DNA of 64,000 nt from the NCBI RefSeq assembly GCF_005144475.1, contig NZ_SWJZ01000012.1:38624-102623 (forward strand). The letters are read 5' to 3'. The notes below the pieces were generated by a model. It ran no database searches. It was not told the DNA's origin and saw only the letters and a list, made by a program, of their open reading frames with translations. Both the position numbers and the translations under genes were made by a program. Position 1 is the stretch's first letter; the number at the start of each line of letters is the position of its first letter. This document shows, one piece after another, positions 54,003 through 62,722 of the stretch. The stretch comes from Rhodobacter capsulatus (GTDB lineage Bacteria > Pseudomonadota > Alphaproteobacteria > Rhodobacterales > Rhodobacteraceae).

Positions 54003-55009
54003 TTCAGACCGAAAGCCGGCAGCGCCTCGGCCAGCGTCTCGAGCGCGGTGACGTTGCGGATCGAGGGATCCATCGCATGGGCATCCAGAATGACGATCCG
54101 GTTGTTCTTCACCGCGTCCATCTGGCGCGTCACCGGATCCGATTTCAGGAAGGCAAGTTTCTTTTCGTGATCATCCGCCTCGAAGCGGCGCCGGTCCATG
54201 CGGGCGATGACGATGACCGAGGGGTTCGCCCGCGCGATGGTTTCCCAGCTCACGGTCGGCCATTCCTCGTCGCTCTCCACGACGTTCTTCAGCCCCAGTT
54301 TCTCCATCATGTAGCCGGGCGGCCCCTTGCTGCCCGCGACATAGGGGTCGACGTCCATCTCGGCCGAGGAAAACCAGAACACCGCCGAAGCGTCATGCAG
54401 ATCGAGCGCCCGGGCCTTTTCGATCGCCACGGCCTCGCGCGCCTTCAGATCGGCGACAAGCGCATCGGCCCGGTCCGAAACGTCGAAGATCTTCCCCAGC
54501 TGGGTGACGCCCGCATGGATCGAGTCCATCTCGAACATCGCGCTGCGGGTGCCGTCGGAGCCGGTGCTGTTGTCCTTTTTCCAGCAATCGGCGGGCAAGA
54601 CATAGGTGGGGATGCCGACATCGGCGAATTGGTCCCGCGTGGCGACGATGCCCTGCGGTCCCACATGCCATTCGTATTGCACGGCGACGAGTCCCGGCTT
54701 TTTCGCAACGACCGATTCAAAGCTCGGATCATTGTCGGCCAGGCGTTCGACGCGGGCATTCGTCTCGCGGAACTCCGGAAGGACTTCGGTAAACCAGACC
54801 GAGGTGCCGGTCACCTTGTCGCCAAGGCCAAGCGCATAGAGGATCTCGGTCGCGGCCTGCCCCAGGGTCACGACGCTGTCGGGCGCCTTCTGAAAAGTCA
54901 GATCGACACCGCAGTTCTTCAGCTGCAGGGGATAGGTGGTTTCGGCCATGACGGGCGACGCGAAGCCGGCCGCGCAGGCAAGCGCGACAGTCAGGGAACG
55001 GACAAACAT
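53999..55009 (-). CDS. Periplasmic binding protein of the riboswitch-controlled ABC transporter
   Basis: 336 residues with signal peptide (LTVALACAAGFASPVMA). Cluster A-II binding-protein features: VVTLGQAATEILYALGLGDKVTGTSVWF, GLVAVQYEWHV, WPTVSWETIARANPSVIVIARMD. It delivers the chelate or corrinoid to the permease. GGAGA precedes the ATG, and a cobalamin riboswitch lies about 180 nt further upstream, so the protein is a BtuF-like candidate. The paralogue at 58284 is similar throughout, although it has no riboswitch. Confidence 0.9.
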   Translation of the reverse strand: MFVRSLTVALACAAGFASPVMAETTYPLQLKNCGVDLTFQKAPDSVVTLGQAATEILYALGLGDKVTGTSVWFTEVLPEFRETNARVERLADNDPSFESVVAKKPGLVAVQYEWHVGPQGIVATRDQFADVGIPTYVLPADCWKKDNSTGSDGTRSAMFEMDSIHAGVTQLGKIFDVSDRADALVADLKAREAVAIEKARALDLHDASAVFWFSSAEMDVDPYVAGSKGPPGYMMEKLGLKNVVESDEEWPTVSWETIARANPSVIVIARMDRRRFEADDHEKKLAFLKSDPVTRQMDAVKNNRIVILDAHAMDPSIRNVTALETLAEALPAFGLK

Positions 55010-55189
55010 GAAAAGTCTCCGGATGTCAGGGCAGCCGGGGACAGATCAGGAAAGGTCGGCCATGGCGTGTTCCTGCGGCACCCCTGCGGGCCGCGCACGA
55101 ACTGGCTGGAGGGTGCGCAAACGCACCCAAGGGCAAAAGTCATTCGACACCTCTCCGGACACCCCGCCCGGGCCGCATTGCGTTTCGAC

Positions 55190-55365
55190 GTGTCGGCAGG
55201 TCTCCTGACTGGCGGGTCATCGAGGTTTCGCGGCCTTCCCATGGCATGCGCCACAGTGGCTTTCGGTGCGAAACCCCTCGCCGCCTACAGTTGCGGGGGC
55301 AGTTCCGTTTCGTCAGACGCGTCTGACAACGGATTCCCTTTCAATTCCTTTCGGAAACCGACGAT
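55190..55365 (-). promoter_or_regulatory. Cobalamin riboswitch
   Basis: On the minus strand the conserved elements appear in order: GTCGGTTTCC, AAAGGGAATCCG, AACTGCCCCCGCAACTGT, a GCCACTGTGG stem and the 3' B12 box GCCAGTCAGGAGACCTGCC. This is a complete adenosylcobalamin-type aptamer. It precedes the binding-protein gene at 55009. Between them, GGGTGCG-TTTG-CGCACCC (minus, 55111-55128) forms a hairpin that could be part of the expression platform. The other side of the gap (55366-55531) shows nothing further. Confidence 0.93.
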
Positions 55366-55531
55366 GCTGGTTACCCCGAACCTGGCGGAACGGCAAGCGC
55401 GACACGCGAAAAACACCGTTGTTTCTGCTGCAAATTGCATGTCGGACAGATCGAGGTTTGCGCTTCGGCGCGGCCCATGACGCGAGACTGCGGGCGGACA
55501 GAGGGGGCACAATGATCGAACGGCTTTGAGA

Positions 55532-56467
55532 TCACCGGCCTTGCGCACGATCTTTGGCGAAGACCGTCGGCTTGCGCCGCGCGGGCGTCGCGATCATGGC
55601 GCCGCCGAGGATCAGCGGGCCAGCGATCAGGAAGGCCGCGCCAGGGATTTCGGCGAAGAAAAGCATGCCTGCGACGGCCGCCCAGAGGATCGCGAGATAT
55701 TCGTATGGGGCAAGCGCCGCGGCTTCGGCATGGCGGAACGACAGCGTCATGAGGATATGCGCGATGCCCCCGGCAAGGCCTGCCCCGAGCAGCAGGGCAA
55801 GCTCGGCCGGGTGCGGCCAGACCCAGCCTGCGGGCACTGTCGCAAGCCCGGCCGCGGCAGAGACCACGGCGAACCAGAAGGCGATCGCCCCCGCCTTTTC
55901 CCCCGCCAATGTCAGCCGCCGCACCTGGATCAGCGCTCCGGCCGTCAGCATCGCGGTTGCAAGGCCCAGCGCCCCCCCCAAAGCCGCGCCCGGCGGCAGC
56001 CCGCCCGAGAAGGCGGGCAGGCAGAAGGCCGCGGCCCCCGCCAGCCCCAGCCCGACGCCGCCCAGCCGCCGTGGACCAAGCCTTTCGCCCAGCATCGCCC
56101 AACCGAGCAGCGCCAGCAGGACCGGCGCGAGGTAGGACAGCATGGTCGCCTCGGCCAGCGGCAGATAGCGCAGCGTGGCGAAGGAGGTGAACATCGCCAC
56201 GGCCCCCATCAGGCAGCGGACGATGTGGCCGAAGGGGCGGCGCGTGGCGAGACCGCGGGGGAAGTCGCCCGTCCACCACAGAAAGAACACCAGAGGCAGC
56301 AGCGCCACCGCAGAGCGGAAGAACACCACCTGGCCCAGCGGAACGGCGTCTCCGAGCGCCTTGACGCAGGCGGTCATCGCGGCGAAGGCGAGGGTGGAGC
56401 CGATGCGCAGCGCGATGCCAAGCGGCTCGCCGCTCAGCCGCTGCCGAGGGGTCGTCAGAGTGCCCAT
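55532..56467 (-). CDS. EamA/DMT-family permease
   Basis: 311 residues with ten predicted helices in two EamA repeats (GSTLAFAAMTACVKALGDAVPLGQVVFFRSAVALLPLV; LSYLAPVLLALLGWAMLGERLG; second repeat ending APYEYLAILWAAVAGMLFFAEIPG). Such carriers export amino acids or metabolites, among many substrates. It starts 21 bp after the stop of the second ABC ATPase gene and probably belongs to that operon. It ends just before the promoter of the riboswitch operon. Confidence 0.9.
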   Translation of the reverse strand: MGTLTTPRQRLSGEPLGIALRIGSTLAFAAMTACVKALGDAVPLGQVVFFRSAVALLPLVFFLWWTGDFPRGLATRRPFGHIVRCLMGAVAMFTSFATLRYLPLAEATMLSYLAPVLLALLGWAMLGERLGPRRLGGVGLGLAGAAAFCLPAFSGGLPPGAALGGALGLATAMLTAGALIQVRRLTLAGEKAGAIAFWFAVVSAAAGLATVPAGWVWPHPAELALLLGAGLAGGIAHILMTLSFRHAEAAALAPYEYLAILWAAVAGMLFFAEIPGAAFLIAGPLILGGAMIATPARRKPTVFAKDRAQGR

Positions 56468-56488
56468 GAGGATCGGTCCCTTTCGCTT

Positions 56489-57250
56489 TCAGGCGCGGAA
56501 ACGGATATGCGGCGGGCCGGTCGTTGTCGAGGCGGCGATCTCGGCCTCCACCCGGAACACGGCGCGCAGCAGATCGGCGGTCAGCACGGCCTCGGGCGTG
56601 CCGCAGGCCACGACACGACCCGCTTCCAGCACGATGATCCGGTCGCAGAACATCGCGGCGAGGTTCATGTCATGCAGCGCGATGATGCTTGTCAGATCAA
56701 GCTCGCGCACCATGCGCAGGATCGCGATCTGGTGATGGATGTCGAGATGGTTGGTCGGCTCGTCGAGAAACAGGATGCGCGGCGCCTGGGCCAGCGCCCG
56801 GGCGATATGGACGCGCTGCTTCTCGCCGCCCGAGAGGGTCTGCCAGGGCTGCGCGCGGCGCCCCTCCATGTCGACGCGGGCCAGCGCCGAGGCGACCGCC
56901 GCCTCGTCCTCCGCCGACCAGCCCGAGAGGGCGGAGCGGTGCGGCGTCCGCCCCAGCCGCACCACGTCGCGGACCGAGACATTGGTGTCCGTCGCGGCAC
57001 TTTGCCGGACGAAGGCCAGCTGTCGCGCCAGCGCCCGGCGCGGGAGGCGCGCGATGTCCTGCCCCTCGATCTCGACAAGACCGGCTTGCGGGCGCTTCAA
57101 CCCGGCAAGCAGCCGCAGCAGCGAGGACTTGCCCGAGCCGTTCGGCCCGATCAGGCCCAGCGTCTCGCCCTGCGCCACATCGAGCGAGACATCCGAGACG
57201 ATGGTCCGCCGGCGGATGCCCCAGATCAGATTGCGTGCGGCGATGGTCAT
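56489..57250 (-). CDS. ABC transporter ATP-binding protein, iron-chelate/cobalamin type (second system)
   Basis: 253 residues from ATG 57250, overlapping the permease stop. Walker A GPNGSGKSS, signature LSGGEKQRVHIARAL, Walker B ILFLDEPTNHLDI. It is close in sequence to the ATPase at 52198-52965, so the two operons arose by duplication or parallel acquisition. The substrate is not defined; ferric siderophore or corrinoid are the options. Confidence 0.95.
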   Translation of the reverse strand: MTIAARNLIWGIRRRTIVSDVSLDVAQGETLGLIGPNGSGKSSLLRLLAGLKRPQAGLVEIEGQDIARLPRRALARQLAFVRQSAATDTNVSVRDVVRLGRTPHRSALSGWSAEDEAAVASALARVDMEGRRAQPWQTLSGGEKQRVHIARALAQAPRILFLDEPTNHLDIHHQIAILRMVRELDLTSIIALHDMNLAAMFCDRIIVLEAGRVVACGTPEAVLTADLLRAVFRVEAEIAASTTTGPPHIRFRA

Positions 57251-58287
57251 GACTGCGGCCGGGAACGATACAGGATGATGGCGAAGAAGGGCACGCCGAC
57301 CAGGGCTGTGACGACGCCGATGGGAATGGTCTGCTGCGCGACGATCACGCGCGCGGCGATGTCGGCCAGCACCATGAAGATTGCGCCCGCCGCCGCGCAG
57401 GCCGGGATCAGCCGCAGGTGCATCGGCCCGACAAGATGGCGCGCCGCATGGGGCACGACGAGCCCGACGAAGCCGATGGCGCCAACCATGCTGACGATGG
57501 TCGCGGTCATCATCGCCGTCACGCCGAAGAGGATCAGGCGGATGCGCGCCACCGGCACGCCAAGCGCCGCGGCATCCTCGTCGCCGAAGGTGAAGGCGTC
57601 GAGCGAACGTGCCATCAACAGGCAGATCGCGAGGCCCGTCAGCACGACGAGGATCAGAAGCTGGAAATCCGGCCAGCGCACGCCGCCGAAGCTGCCCAGC
57701 AACCAGAACATCACGTCGCGCGCCTGCTGCGCATTGCCCGATGTGGTGACGATATAGGAGGTCAGCGCGTTGAAAAGCTGCGAGGCGGCGACGCCCGCGA
57801 GGATCGTGTGGTTCGGCCCGCTGGTCGCGCCGTTCGACAAAAGCGCCACCAGCGCGAAGGCGGCGAAGGCGCCCGCGAAAGCCCCGACGGACAGCGACAG
57901 CCCGCCCGCGCCGATGCCCAGCACGATGACCGCCACCGCGCCGGTCGAGGCCCCCGCCGAGACGCCCAGCACGAAGGGTTCGGCCAGCGGGTTGCGCAAA
58001 AGCGCCTGCAGGATCGCGCCGCAGATGGCCAAGCCCGCGCCCGCCAGCGCCGCGACCAGCGCGCGGCTCAGGCGCAGGTCCCAGACCACGCTCTGCTCGA
58101 TACGCGGGATCTCGGCGGCCGTAAGGCCCAGCCCGTTGCCCACCGCCAGCACGACCGTGCCGAGCGATATGGCATAGTCGCCGATGGCCATCGCCACCGC
58201 GACGGCAAGACACAGAACCAGAAGGGAAAACGTCAGAAGCAAGACGAGTTTCCCTGCCCCGCTTCCGGTCTCGTCAGGAACGCTCAC
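57247..58287 (-). CDS. ABC transporter permease, FecCD/BtuC family (second system)
   Basis: 346 residues, same length as its paralogue. VVWDLRLSRALVAALAGAGLAICGAILQALLRNPLAEPFVLGVSAGASTGAVAV and GAIGFVGLVVPHAARHLVG are the FecCD hallmarks. Both ends overlap neighbouring genes by 4 nt, so binding protein, permease and ATPase are one translational unit. Confidence 0.95.
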   Translation of the reverse strand: MSVPDETGSGAGKLVLLLTFSLLVLCLAVAVAMAIGDYAISLGTVVLAVGNGLGLTAAEIPRIEQSVVWDLRLSRALVAALAGAGLAICGAILQALLRNPLAEPFVLGVSAGASTGAVAVIVLGIGAGGLSLSVGAFAGAFAAFALVALLSNGATSGPNHTILAGVAASQLFNALTSYIVTTSGNAQQARDVMFWLLGSFGGVRWPDFQLLILVVLTGLAICLLMARSLDAFTFGDEDAAALGVPVARIRLILFGVTAMMTATIVSMVGAIGFVGLVVPHAARHLVGPMHLRLIPACAAAGAIFMVLADIAARVIVAQQTIPIGVVTALVGVPFFAIILYRSRPQS

Positions 58288-59318
58288 GGCAGGTCGAAGG
58301 CACGGAGCTGTTCTGCCAGTTGCTCGGCGCCGTAGAGCGTGCGGATCGAGGGGTTCATCGCCGCCCCGCTCATCACCGCGATGCGGCCCGCCTTGACCGC
58401 CTCCATCTGGCTGACCGCCGGATCGGAGGTCAGATAGGCGATCTTGGTATCGGCCCGGTCAAGGTCCCAGCGGTTGCGGTCCACCTGCGCGGCGACGAAG
58501 ACGGTGGGAGCGGCGGCCATGATGCCTTCCCAGCCCAGGGTCGGCCATTCCGCCTCGGTCCTGATCGCGTTGGCGCCGCCGAGCAGGTCGGCTATGTAGC
58601 CCGAAGGCCCATGGCCGCCGCCCAGATAGGCATCATCGGCGGGCGACGGGCTGGAGAACCAGAACAGGAAGGTCAGATCCTCGCGCGGCGCGAATTCGGC
58701 GCGCAGGGCCGCCTCGCGGGCCTTGAAATCGGCGATCACCGCCGCGCCGCGCTCGGCCACGTCGAAGATGCGCGCCATGTCCTCGATCTCCTTGTAGAGA
58801 AGGTCCATGGACCACAGATCCTTGCGGACACCATAGGCGGAGGTCGCGGCGCTGCCGTTCGCGTTCTGCGTGTCGGTCTCGGTCGTGCAGGCACTGGGGG
58901 ACAGGTAGGTCGGGATGCCGAGCGCTTCCAGATCTTCGCGCCTGGCGACCTTGCTGTCGGGGCCCATCAGCGTCACCAGCATGGCGGGCACGAAGTCGGG
59001 CTGCTGCGCCAGCACCGCTTCGAGCGTCGGGAATTCGACCGTCAGCACCTCCACCTTGTCATGCGCCGCAGCCAGGTCCGGCAAGACGCTGTTCGGCCAG
59101 AAGGCGGTGGCGGCCATGCGGTCCTCGAGCCCCAGCAGGAGCAGGATCTCGGCGCTGTTCTGCCCAAGCGCCACGGTGCGCTCGGGCGCCTTCACGAAGG
59201 TCACCTTCTGCCCGCAATTCTCGATGGTGAGGGGATAGGTCGTCCGCTCGGCAAGCGCGGCGGAGCACAGACAGGAGAGGGCAACGCCGCCAAGAATGGC
59301 GGTCTTGAGGGGCAACAT
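58284..59318 (-). CDS. Periplasmic binding protein of the second ABC transporter
   Basis: 344 residues with signal peptide (LGGVALSCLCSAALA). TYPLTIENCGQKVTFVKAPERTVALGQNSAEILLLLGLEDRMAATAFW parallels the first system's TYPLQLKNCGVDLTF, and WPTLGWEGIMAAAPTVFVAAQVDRNRW matches its carboxy lobe. It heads the second operon. Upstream (59319-59508) I find no B12 riboswitch, only a repeated GAGTTCCT, so its regulation differs from that of its paralogue. Confidence 0.9.
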   Translation of the reverse strand: MLPLKTAILGGVALSCLCSAALAERTTYPLTIENCGQKVTFVKAPERTVALGQNSAEILLLLGLEDRMAATAFWPNSVLPDLAAAHDKVEVLTVEFPTLEAVLAQQPDFVPAMLVTLMGPDSKVARREDLEALGIPTYLSPSACTTETDTQNANGSAATSAYGVRKDLWSMDLLYKEIEDMARIFDVAERGAAVIADFKAREAALRAEFAPREDLTFLFWFSSPSPADDAYLGGGHGPSGYIADLLGGANAIRTEAEWPTLGWEGIMAAAPTVFVAAQVDRNRWDLDRADTKIAYLTSDPAVSQMEAVKAGRIAVMSGAAMNPSIRTLYGAEQLAEQLRAFDLP

Positions 59319-59508
59319 GAGGGGGGTCCGGTTTCCGAGTGAAAGAGTCGCTTTTTACTATCCCCGCAACCGGAGGAACTCAAGAGCGTTTTACTCAGGA
59401 ACTGCCGGGCGCAACATGGCGCCCCCCGCCCCGATGGACTTCGCGGCCGTGGCACGAACGGAACATGCGCGGAGAACGGCAGGAACGTCCCACACTGCTG
59501 ACCTGAGG

Positions 59509-59898
59509 TCATGTTGACAATTGGCGGAGCCAGAGCCTGATGCAGGCGATGTCCATGACGCCGAGGAAACGGTCTGCGGTTTTGTCGTACGGGTTGCCAG
59601 GCGACGGCTGTTTTTTAACGTGTTGAAGCCGCGCTCGACCATGGTGCGCAGCGTGTAGACCGTCCTGTCGACCGCCTTGCGGTTCTTTCGCAGAAGAATC
59701 CTGGGCAGCGCGGTGCGGCGCGCCGGTTCGCGCGATCCAGAAAATGCCATCCAGAACAAGCCGATGGTCCGCAGGCTTGCGCCCTTTCGGAGGCCGGACT
59801 GCCCGGATGAAGCCCTCAAGGAATGCCCATTCGTCGTCGGACATCAGGTTGGTGCCAAGGTCACCTCCCACGCAGAGAGGAGCTTGAACGCAGCCCAC
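59509..59898 (-). pseudogene. IS5-family transposase remnant
   Basis: MSDDEWAFLEGFIRAVRPPKGRKPADHRLVLDGIFWIARTGAPHR is the amino end of an IS5/IS4-type transposase. It then jumps to RKNRKAVDRTVYTLRTMVERGFNTLKNSRRLATR (another frame) and YDKTADRFLGVMDIACIRLWLRQL, the family's carboxy end. The catalytic middle is deleted and at least two frames are needed, so it is dead. Confidence 0.8.
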
Positions 59899-59968
59899 CG
59901 CGGAGGGGAAGCCGTTTCGTCAACACGGCCCAGTTAGCGGCAGATGGCACGTCTTGCGACCGGCGCGC

Positions 59969-60106
59969 TCCGCGGCCGCGCTTGCCGATCCGCTTCAGTC
60001 GGTCGGTCCAGGCGAAGGACGCGAACTGGCTGCCTTGATCGGTGTTCATGATCTCGAGTGGGCCGAACTTGTGGATTGCCTCATTCAGCGCTTCGACGCA
60101 GCAGTC
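59969..60106 (-). pseudogene. IS3-family OrfB (rve integrase) fragment
   Basis: EALNEAIHKFGPLEIMNTDQGSQFASFAWTDRLKRIGKRG is the rve core of IS3 OrfB, including the second catalytic Asp (NTDQGSQF). Flanking sequence on both sides lacks the rest of the domain. It is a short remnant next to the IS5 remnant, marking an insertion hot spot downstream of the ABC operon. Confidence 0.75.
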
Positions 60107-60577
60107 ATTCGACCTTGGTCTTGAACCAGTGGCGAACAAGGTCTCGTTCCAGCGTGTTCGATATGACGATCCGTCGGTCGTCGCAAAGGTGAAAGATGCC
60201 GCGCTGGTCGTCGGTGACAGAAACCTGCTCGACGCTGTTGAGTCCATCGAAGGGCGAGAGGAACTGCTCGACACCATCCAGCATGGGTATGGCCTTGGAG
60301 GCGTGTTTCGCATGGTCTTGCAGATGGACGGTTCGATGATGACGCGCATCCCGCAGAGGGCGCTCTCGTCGGTGGCAGCATGACCGAGCGTTCATCTGGT
60401 CGCCTTGGATTGCTTGCAATCCTCGACCGCAAAGTGGCAACCGCACCGCTTCGGAGCTGGTGTCGAGCCTAGCAACCGATGGTGGCCGTCCAGTTGGGCG
60501 GTCTCCGTCACCTCGCGCCGCCCACTCCTGTTGCAGAACCTCTATTGTTGCAGAGTTGTTGCAGAGGGCATCAAAAC
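60107..60577. other. Unassigned region among transposase remnants
   Basis: No gene is convincing. A short repeat GTTGCAGAG recurs near 60545-60566. The sequence looks like decayed mobile-element DNA. Confidence 0.4.
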
Positions 60578-60609
60578 GATGAAGGCCACCGCGGCGGGTG
60601 GCCTTCATC
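60578..60609 (-). terminator. Perfect 13-bp hairpin
   Basis: Arms GATGAAGGCCACC (60578-60590) and GGTGGCCTTCATC (60597-60609) with a 6-nt loop. On the minus strand it is followed by GTTTTG, so it may terminate leftward transcription coming from the toxin-antitoxin side. The following 60610-60730 holds nothing recognisable. Confidence 0.55.
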
Positions 60610-60730
60610 ACGTTGGTATTATTGATATTTTTGGCTCCGGCGGTAGGGCTTGGAGCCAAATTCGCGGATTCCGCAAGGCATTGGAAATAAAAGGAAAAAA
60701 TCTCCGAGAAAATCGCCTGTGATACAGTTA

Positions 60731-60749
60731 TGTGCTACAGTGTAGCACA
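60731..60749. promoter_or_regulatory. 19-bp perfect palindrome, operator-like
   Basis: TGTGCTACA-G-TGTAGCACA. Such dyads are typical operators of toxin-antitoxin or small HTH regulators. The only adjacent frame (60732-60917, 61 codons) starts inside it without a ribosome site, so the regulated gene may be lost. Nothing else is seen up to 60913. Confidence 0.5.
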
Positions 60750-60913
60750 GGGCAGACCCTACACCCTTCGTCGCGTTCCGCAAGACGCAAATGCCGCGCG
60801 GTCTCAGATGCCCTGATGGTCGACTACTGCAGCTCCTTTGACGCGAACCTCGCCGAAAAGGCTTTGAGGCTTGGCATTCCGGCTCTGATATTCGAGAGGG
60901 GTGTCAAGCGCCT

Positions 60914-61246
60914 CTAATCTTCGAAGGCCTTGCGGTTCAGGCCTTGGGTTATCCAATCCTGACCGCCAAACGCGACCAGCGCGATATAGAGACGGCGCGT
61001 TTCAAGATCGGCTTTGAAAACGATCGTGATCCTGTGGCCGCGACCGCCGTGGCGCACAAGCCAACCAGCAAGCGGTCCATCCAGGCGCATTCCCGACAGC
61101 GGATTGGCGACGATGTCGGCAACGAGCGCATCGACCTCATCGAGCCGGCGCGTTGCCGCGCGCAGATCGCCTTGCGTGGTTGCGTAGATATGCTCCGCCA
61201 GAGCGCGCAGATCGCGCCCGACCAAGGGGTGGCGTATCAGCTGCAT
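60914..61246 (-). CDS. RelE/ParE-family toxin
   Basis: 110 residues. LVGRDLRALAEHIYATTQGDLRAATRRLDEVDALVADIVANPLSGMRL and the carboxy-terminal RITIVFKADLETRRLYIALVAFGG give the ParE/RelE fold. ParE members poison gyrase, RelE members cut mRNA on the ribosome; the sequence does not decide. The ATG overlaps the antitoxin stop by 4 nt. Confidence 0.85.
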   Translation of the reverse strand: MQLIRHPLVGRDLRALAEHIYATTQGDLRAATRRLDEVDALVADIVANPLSGMRLDGPLAGWLVRHGGRGHRITIVFKADLETRRLYIALVAFGGQDWITQGLNRKAFED

Positions 61247-61536
61247 CAGCGATTGTTGCCGCTGCCGGCTGGCAAGATGGAGAGCAGGTGGTTTCGCGCG
61301 TCGCGGGTGAAGTCAGCGGAATCTGCCAAAGGCTCCCACGCCTCGAGCGGCAAGCTCAGACGGCGCTGCACCTCCACTTCGAAGAGTTTGCGCTCTTTCT
61401 CTCGCGCCGCGCGTGCGCGAGCCAGTTCGCCGGAAACCGCCGCGCTGATGTTCGGATATTCGCCGGCCTCCACCAGTTCCCGCGCAAAGGCGAAGGCTTG
61501 GTCGGTAAAGCTGACGCTTTGCTTGTGAACACCCAT
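61246..61536 (-). CDS. Antitoxin of the RelE/ParE pair (ParD/RHH-like)
   Basis: 96 residues from ATG 61536. The opening HKQSVSFTDQAFAFARELVEAGEYPNISAAVSGELARARA is the ribbon-helix-helix pattern of ParD antitoxins (strand, then two helices with the GEY.N.S turn). The rest is a charged toxin-binding tail. A longer reading to 61824 is unlikely, since the RHH proteins begin here and an operator dyad sits upstream. Confidence 0.85.
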   Translation of the reverse strand: MGVHKQSVSFTDQAFAFARELVEAGEYPNISAAVSGELARARAAREKERKLFEVEVQRRLSLPLEAWEPLADSADFTRDARNHLLSILPAGSGNNR

Positions 61537-61569
61537 TGCAGCCTCCGCGGTAGTCTGTTGGAGCACCCT

Positions 61570-61582
61570 ATCGCATTGCGAT
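61570..61582. promoter_or_regulatory. Palindrome ATCGCATTGCGAT, likely antitoxin operator
   Basis: A perfect 6-bp-arm dyad 34 bp before the antitoxin start. ParD-type repressors bind such sites to autoregulate. No other feature is seen in the gap 61537-61720. Confidence 0.5.
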
Positions 61583-61720
61583 GTTCTCGGCAATCTTGCC
61601 AAGGCTTGATCGAGATCGTCCCGGATCAGCCGATGATCGTTGAAGTCGCTTCCGCCGCCGGGCTCGCTGTCAAAGCTCCGGGTCGCGGCAAACGGCGTTC
61701 TGCAATGCCTGGGGGCGACT

Positions 61721-61978
61721 TCAGATGCCTTGATCCGCAGGAATCTGCTCGCCCACACGCCGAAGCGCCTCCGCCGGAGAAACGCCAAGCGCGCGGAAAA
61801 TCTTGATGAACTCCAGCACATCAATCCGCCGTTCGCCGGATTCGATGCGCGCGATCAGCGATTGCTGGCAATGAAGCTCGCGGGCGAGATCGGCCTGGGT
61901 GAGCCCTTTCTCGCGGCGGGCGGCGGCGATCGCCTCGCAAAGCGCCCGCTGACCATCGGTGTGGATCGTTCTTGGCAT
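61721..61978 (-). CDS. XRE-family regulator
   Basis: 85 residues: LCEAIAAARREKGLTQADLARELHCQQSLIARIESGERRIDVLEFIKIFRALG is one HTH of the XRE/Cro type. It is divergent from a gene of unknown function at 62057, and a perfect 10-bp-arm palindrome lies between them. It probably represses both directions. It could also be an antitoxin-like regulator; no toxin partner is identified beside it. Confidence 0.88.
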   Translation of the reverse strand: MPRTIHTDGQRALCEAIAAARREKGLTQADLARELHCQQSLIARIESGERRIDVLEFIKIFRALGVSPAEALRRVGEQIPADQGI

Positions 61979-62024
61979 CTCGCTCCGCCCTGCATTTTGG
62001 GGCTGGCGGTAATGCGGAAAGTAG

Positions 62025-62045
62025 ATTATCTAAAATTTAGATAAT
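62025..62045. promoter_or_regulatory. Perfect palindrome between XRE gene and unknown operon
   Basis: 10-bp arms ATTATCTAAA and TTTAGATAAT around one central base, strikingly AT-rich in this GC-rich region. It overlaps the only space for the divergent promoters, so it is the likely XRE operator. Confidence 0.75.
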
Positions 62046-62056
62046 GGAGGGCGGAA

Positions 62057-62722
62057 ATGCAGGACACAGACGACCTCGACCTTGAACCGGTCACCTTTCT
62101 CGTCGACGCCGAGATCGCTGCGCGGCAGGCGTTTGACGCGCGCATCGCGCGCGAACCGGGCTTCAGCGCGCTCGCGCGCAAACGCCTTGCGCGGTATCTC
62201 GACAATCCGATCTGGCGCGGCCTCGTCGAGCTGCACCTCAACGGCGCGACCAGTCTGGAAACTGGATTGATGCTGCGCGGCGCCGGTCTGGTGCGGCCGG
62301 CCCGCTTCTTCGTGCTTGCCGGAGATCTGGCGGGGCGCGAGCTCGATTGCGTCGAGTTCACCGACCTCGGCCTCGAGCAGCTTCACGGCACGCTCTCGTT
62401 CAAAGGCGCCGACGACCCGTGCCGGGAGGCAATCTACCGCGCGGTGTCGAGTTACCTTGTGATTGACCGCGGCAATGGCATCGTGGCGACCCGGTCGACT
62501 CTCGAAGTCGCGCTCGAAATCGACGATCGGGATCTCCTCTCGCGGGCTTGCTCGCTTGTCAGCGGCTGTCCGATGGCGCTGCCGCGCCCGGCCCGGTCGA
62601 AAGGCGCGACCGAGGAGGACTGGATGGAAATGGCGGACTTCCTCTCGAATGGAGACGACGACCGGCGCGGCGCAGCGATCATCGATCTGGCCGCTCTGGA
62701 CGACATGAGCGAGCGCGCATGA
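62057..62722 (+). CDS. Protein of unknown function, XRE-linked operon, gene 1
   Basis: 221 residues from ATG 62057 (GGAGGGCGGA upstream). Not recognised. The amino half is acidic with a repeated Ala/Arg helix (AEIAARQAFDARIAREPGFSALARKRLARYLDNPIWRGLVELHLNG). The middle (FVLAGDLAGRELDCVEFTDLGLEQLHGTLSFKG) looks like beta structure. No membrane segment or catalytic motif is obvious. The stop overlaps the next start (ATGA). It is controlled from a palindromic promoter region shared with an XRE gene. Confidence 0.7.
   Translation: MQDTDDLDLEPVTFLVDAEIAARQAFDARIAREPGFSALARKRLARYLDNPIWRGLVELHLNGATSLETGLMLRGAGLVRPARFFVLAGDLAGRELDCVEFTDLGLEQLHGTLSFKGADDPCREAIYRAVSSYLVIDRGNGIVATRSTLEVALEIDDRDLLSRACSLVSGCPMALPRPARSKGATEEDWMEMADFLSNGDDDRRGAAIIDLAALDDMSERA

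Noticed and set aside
59319..59508. Second cobalamin riboswitch upstream of the second ABC operon
   Set aside because: CCCCGCAACC is present only on the plus strand, in the wrong orientation, and the B12 box and other aptamer elements are missing.
60732..60917. 61-codon plus-strand frame
   Set aside because: GTG start lies inside a perfect palindrome, no ribosome site, no family.
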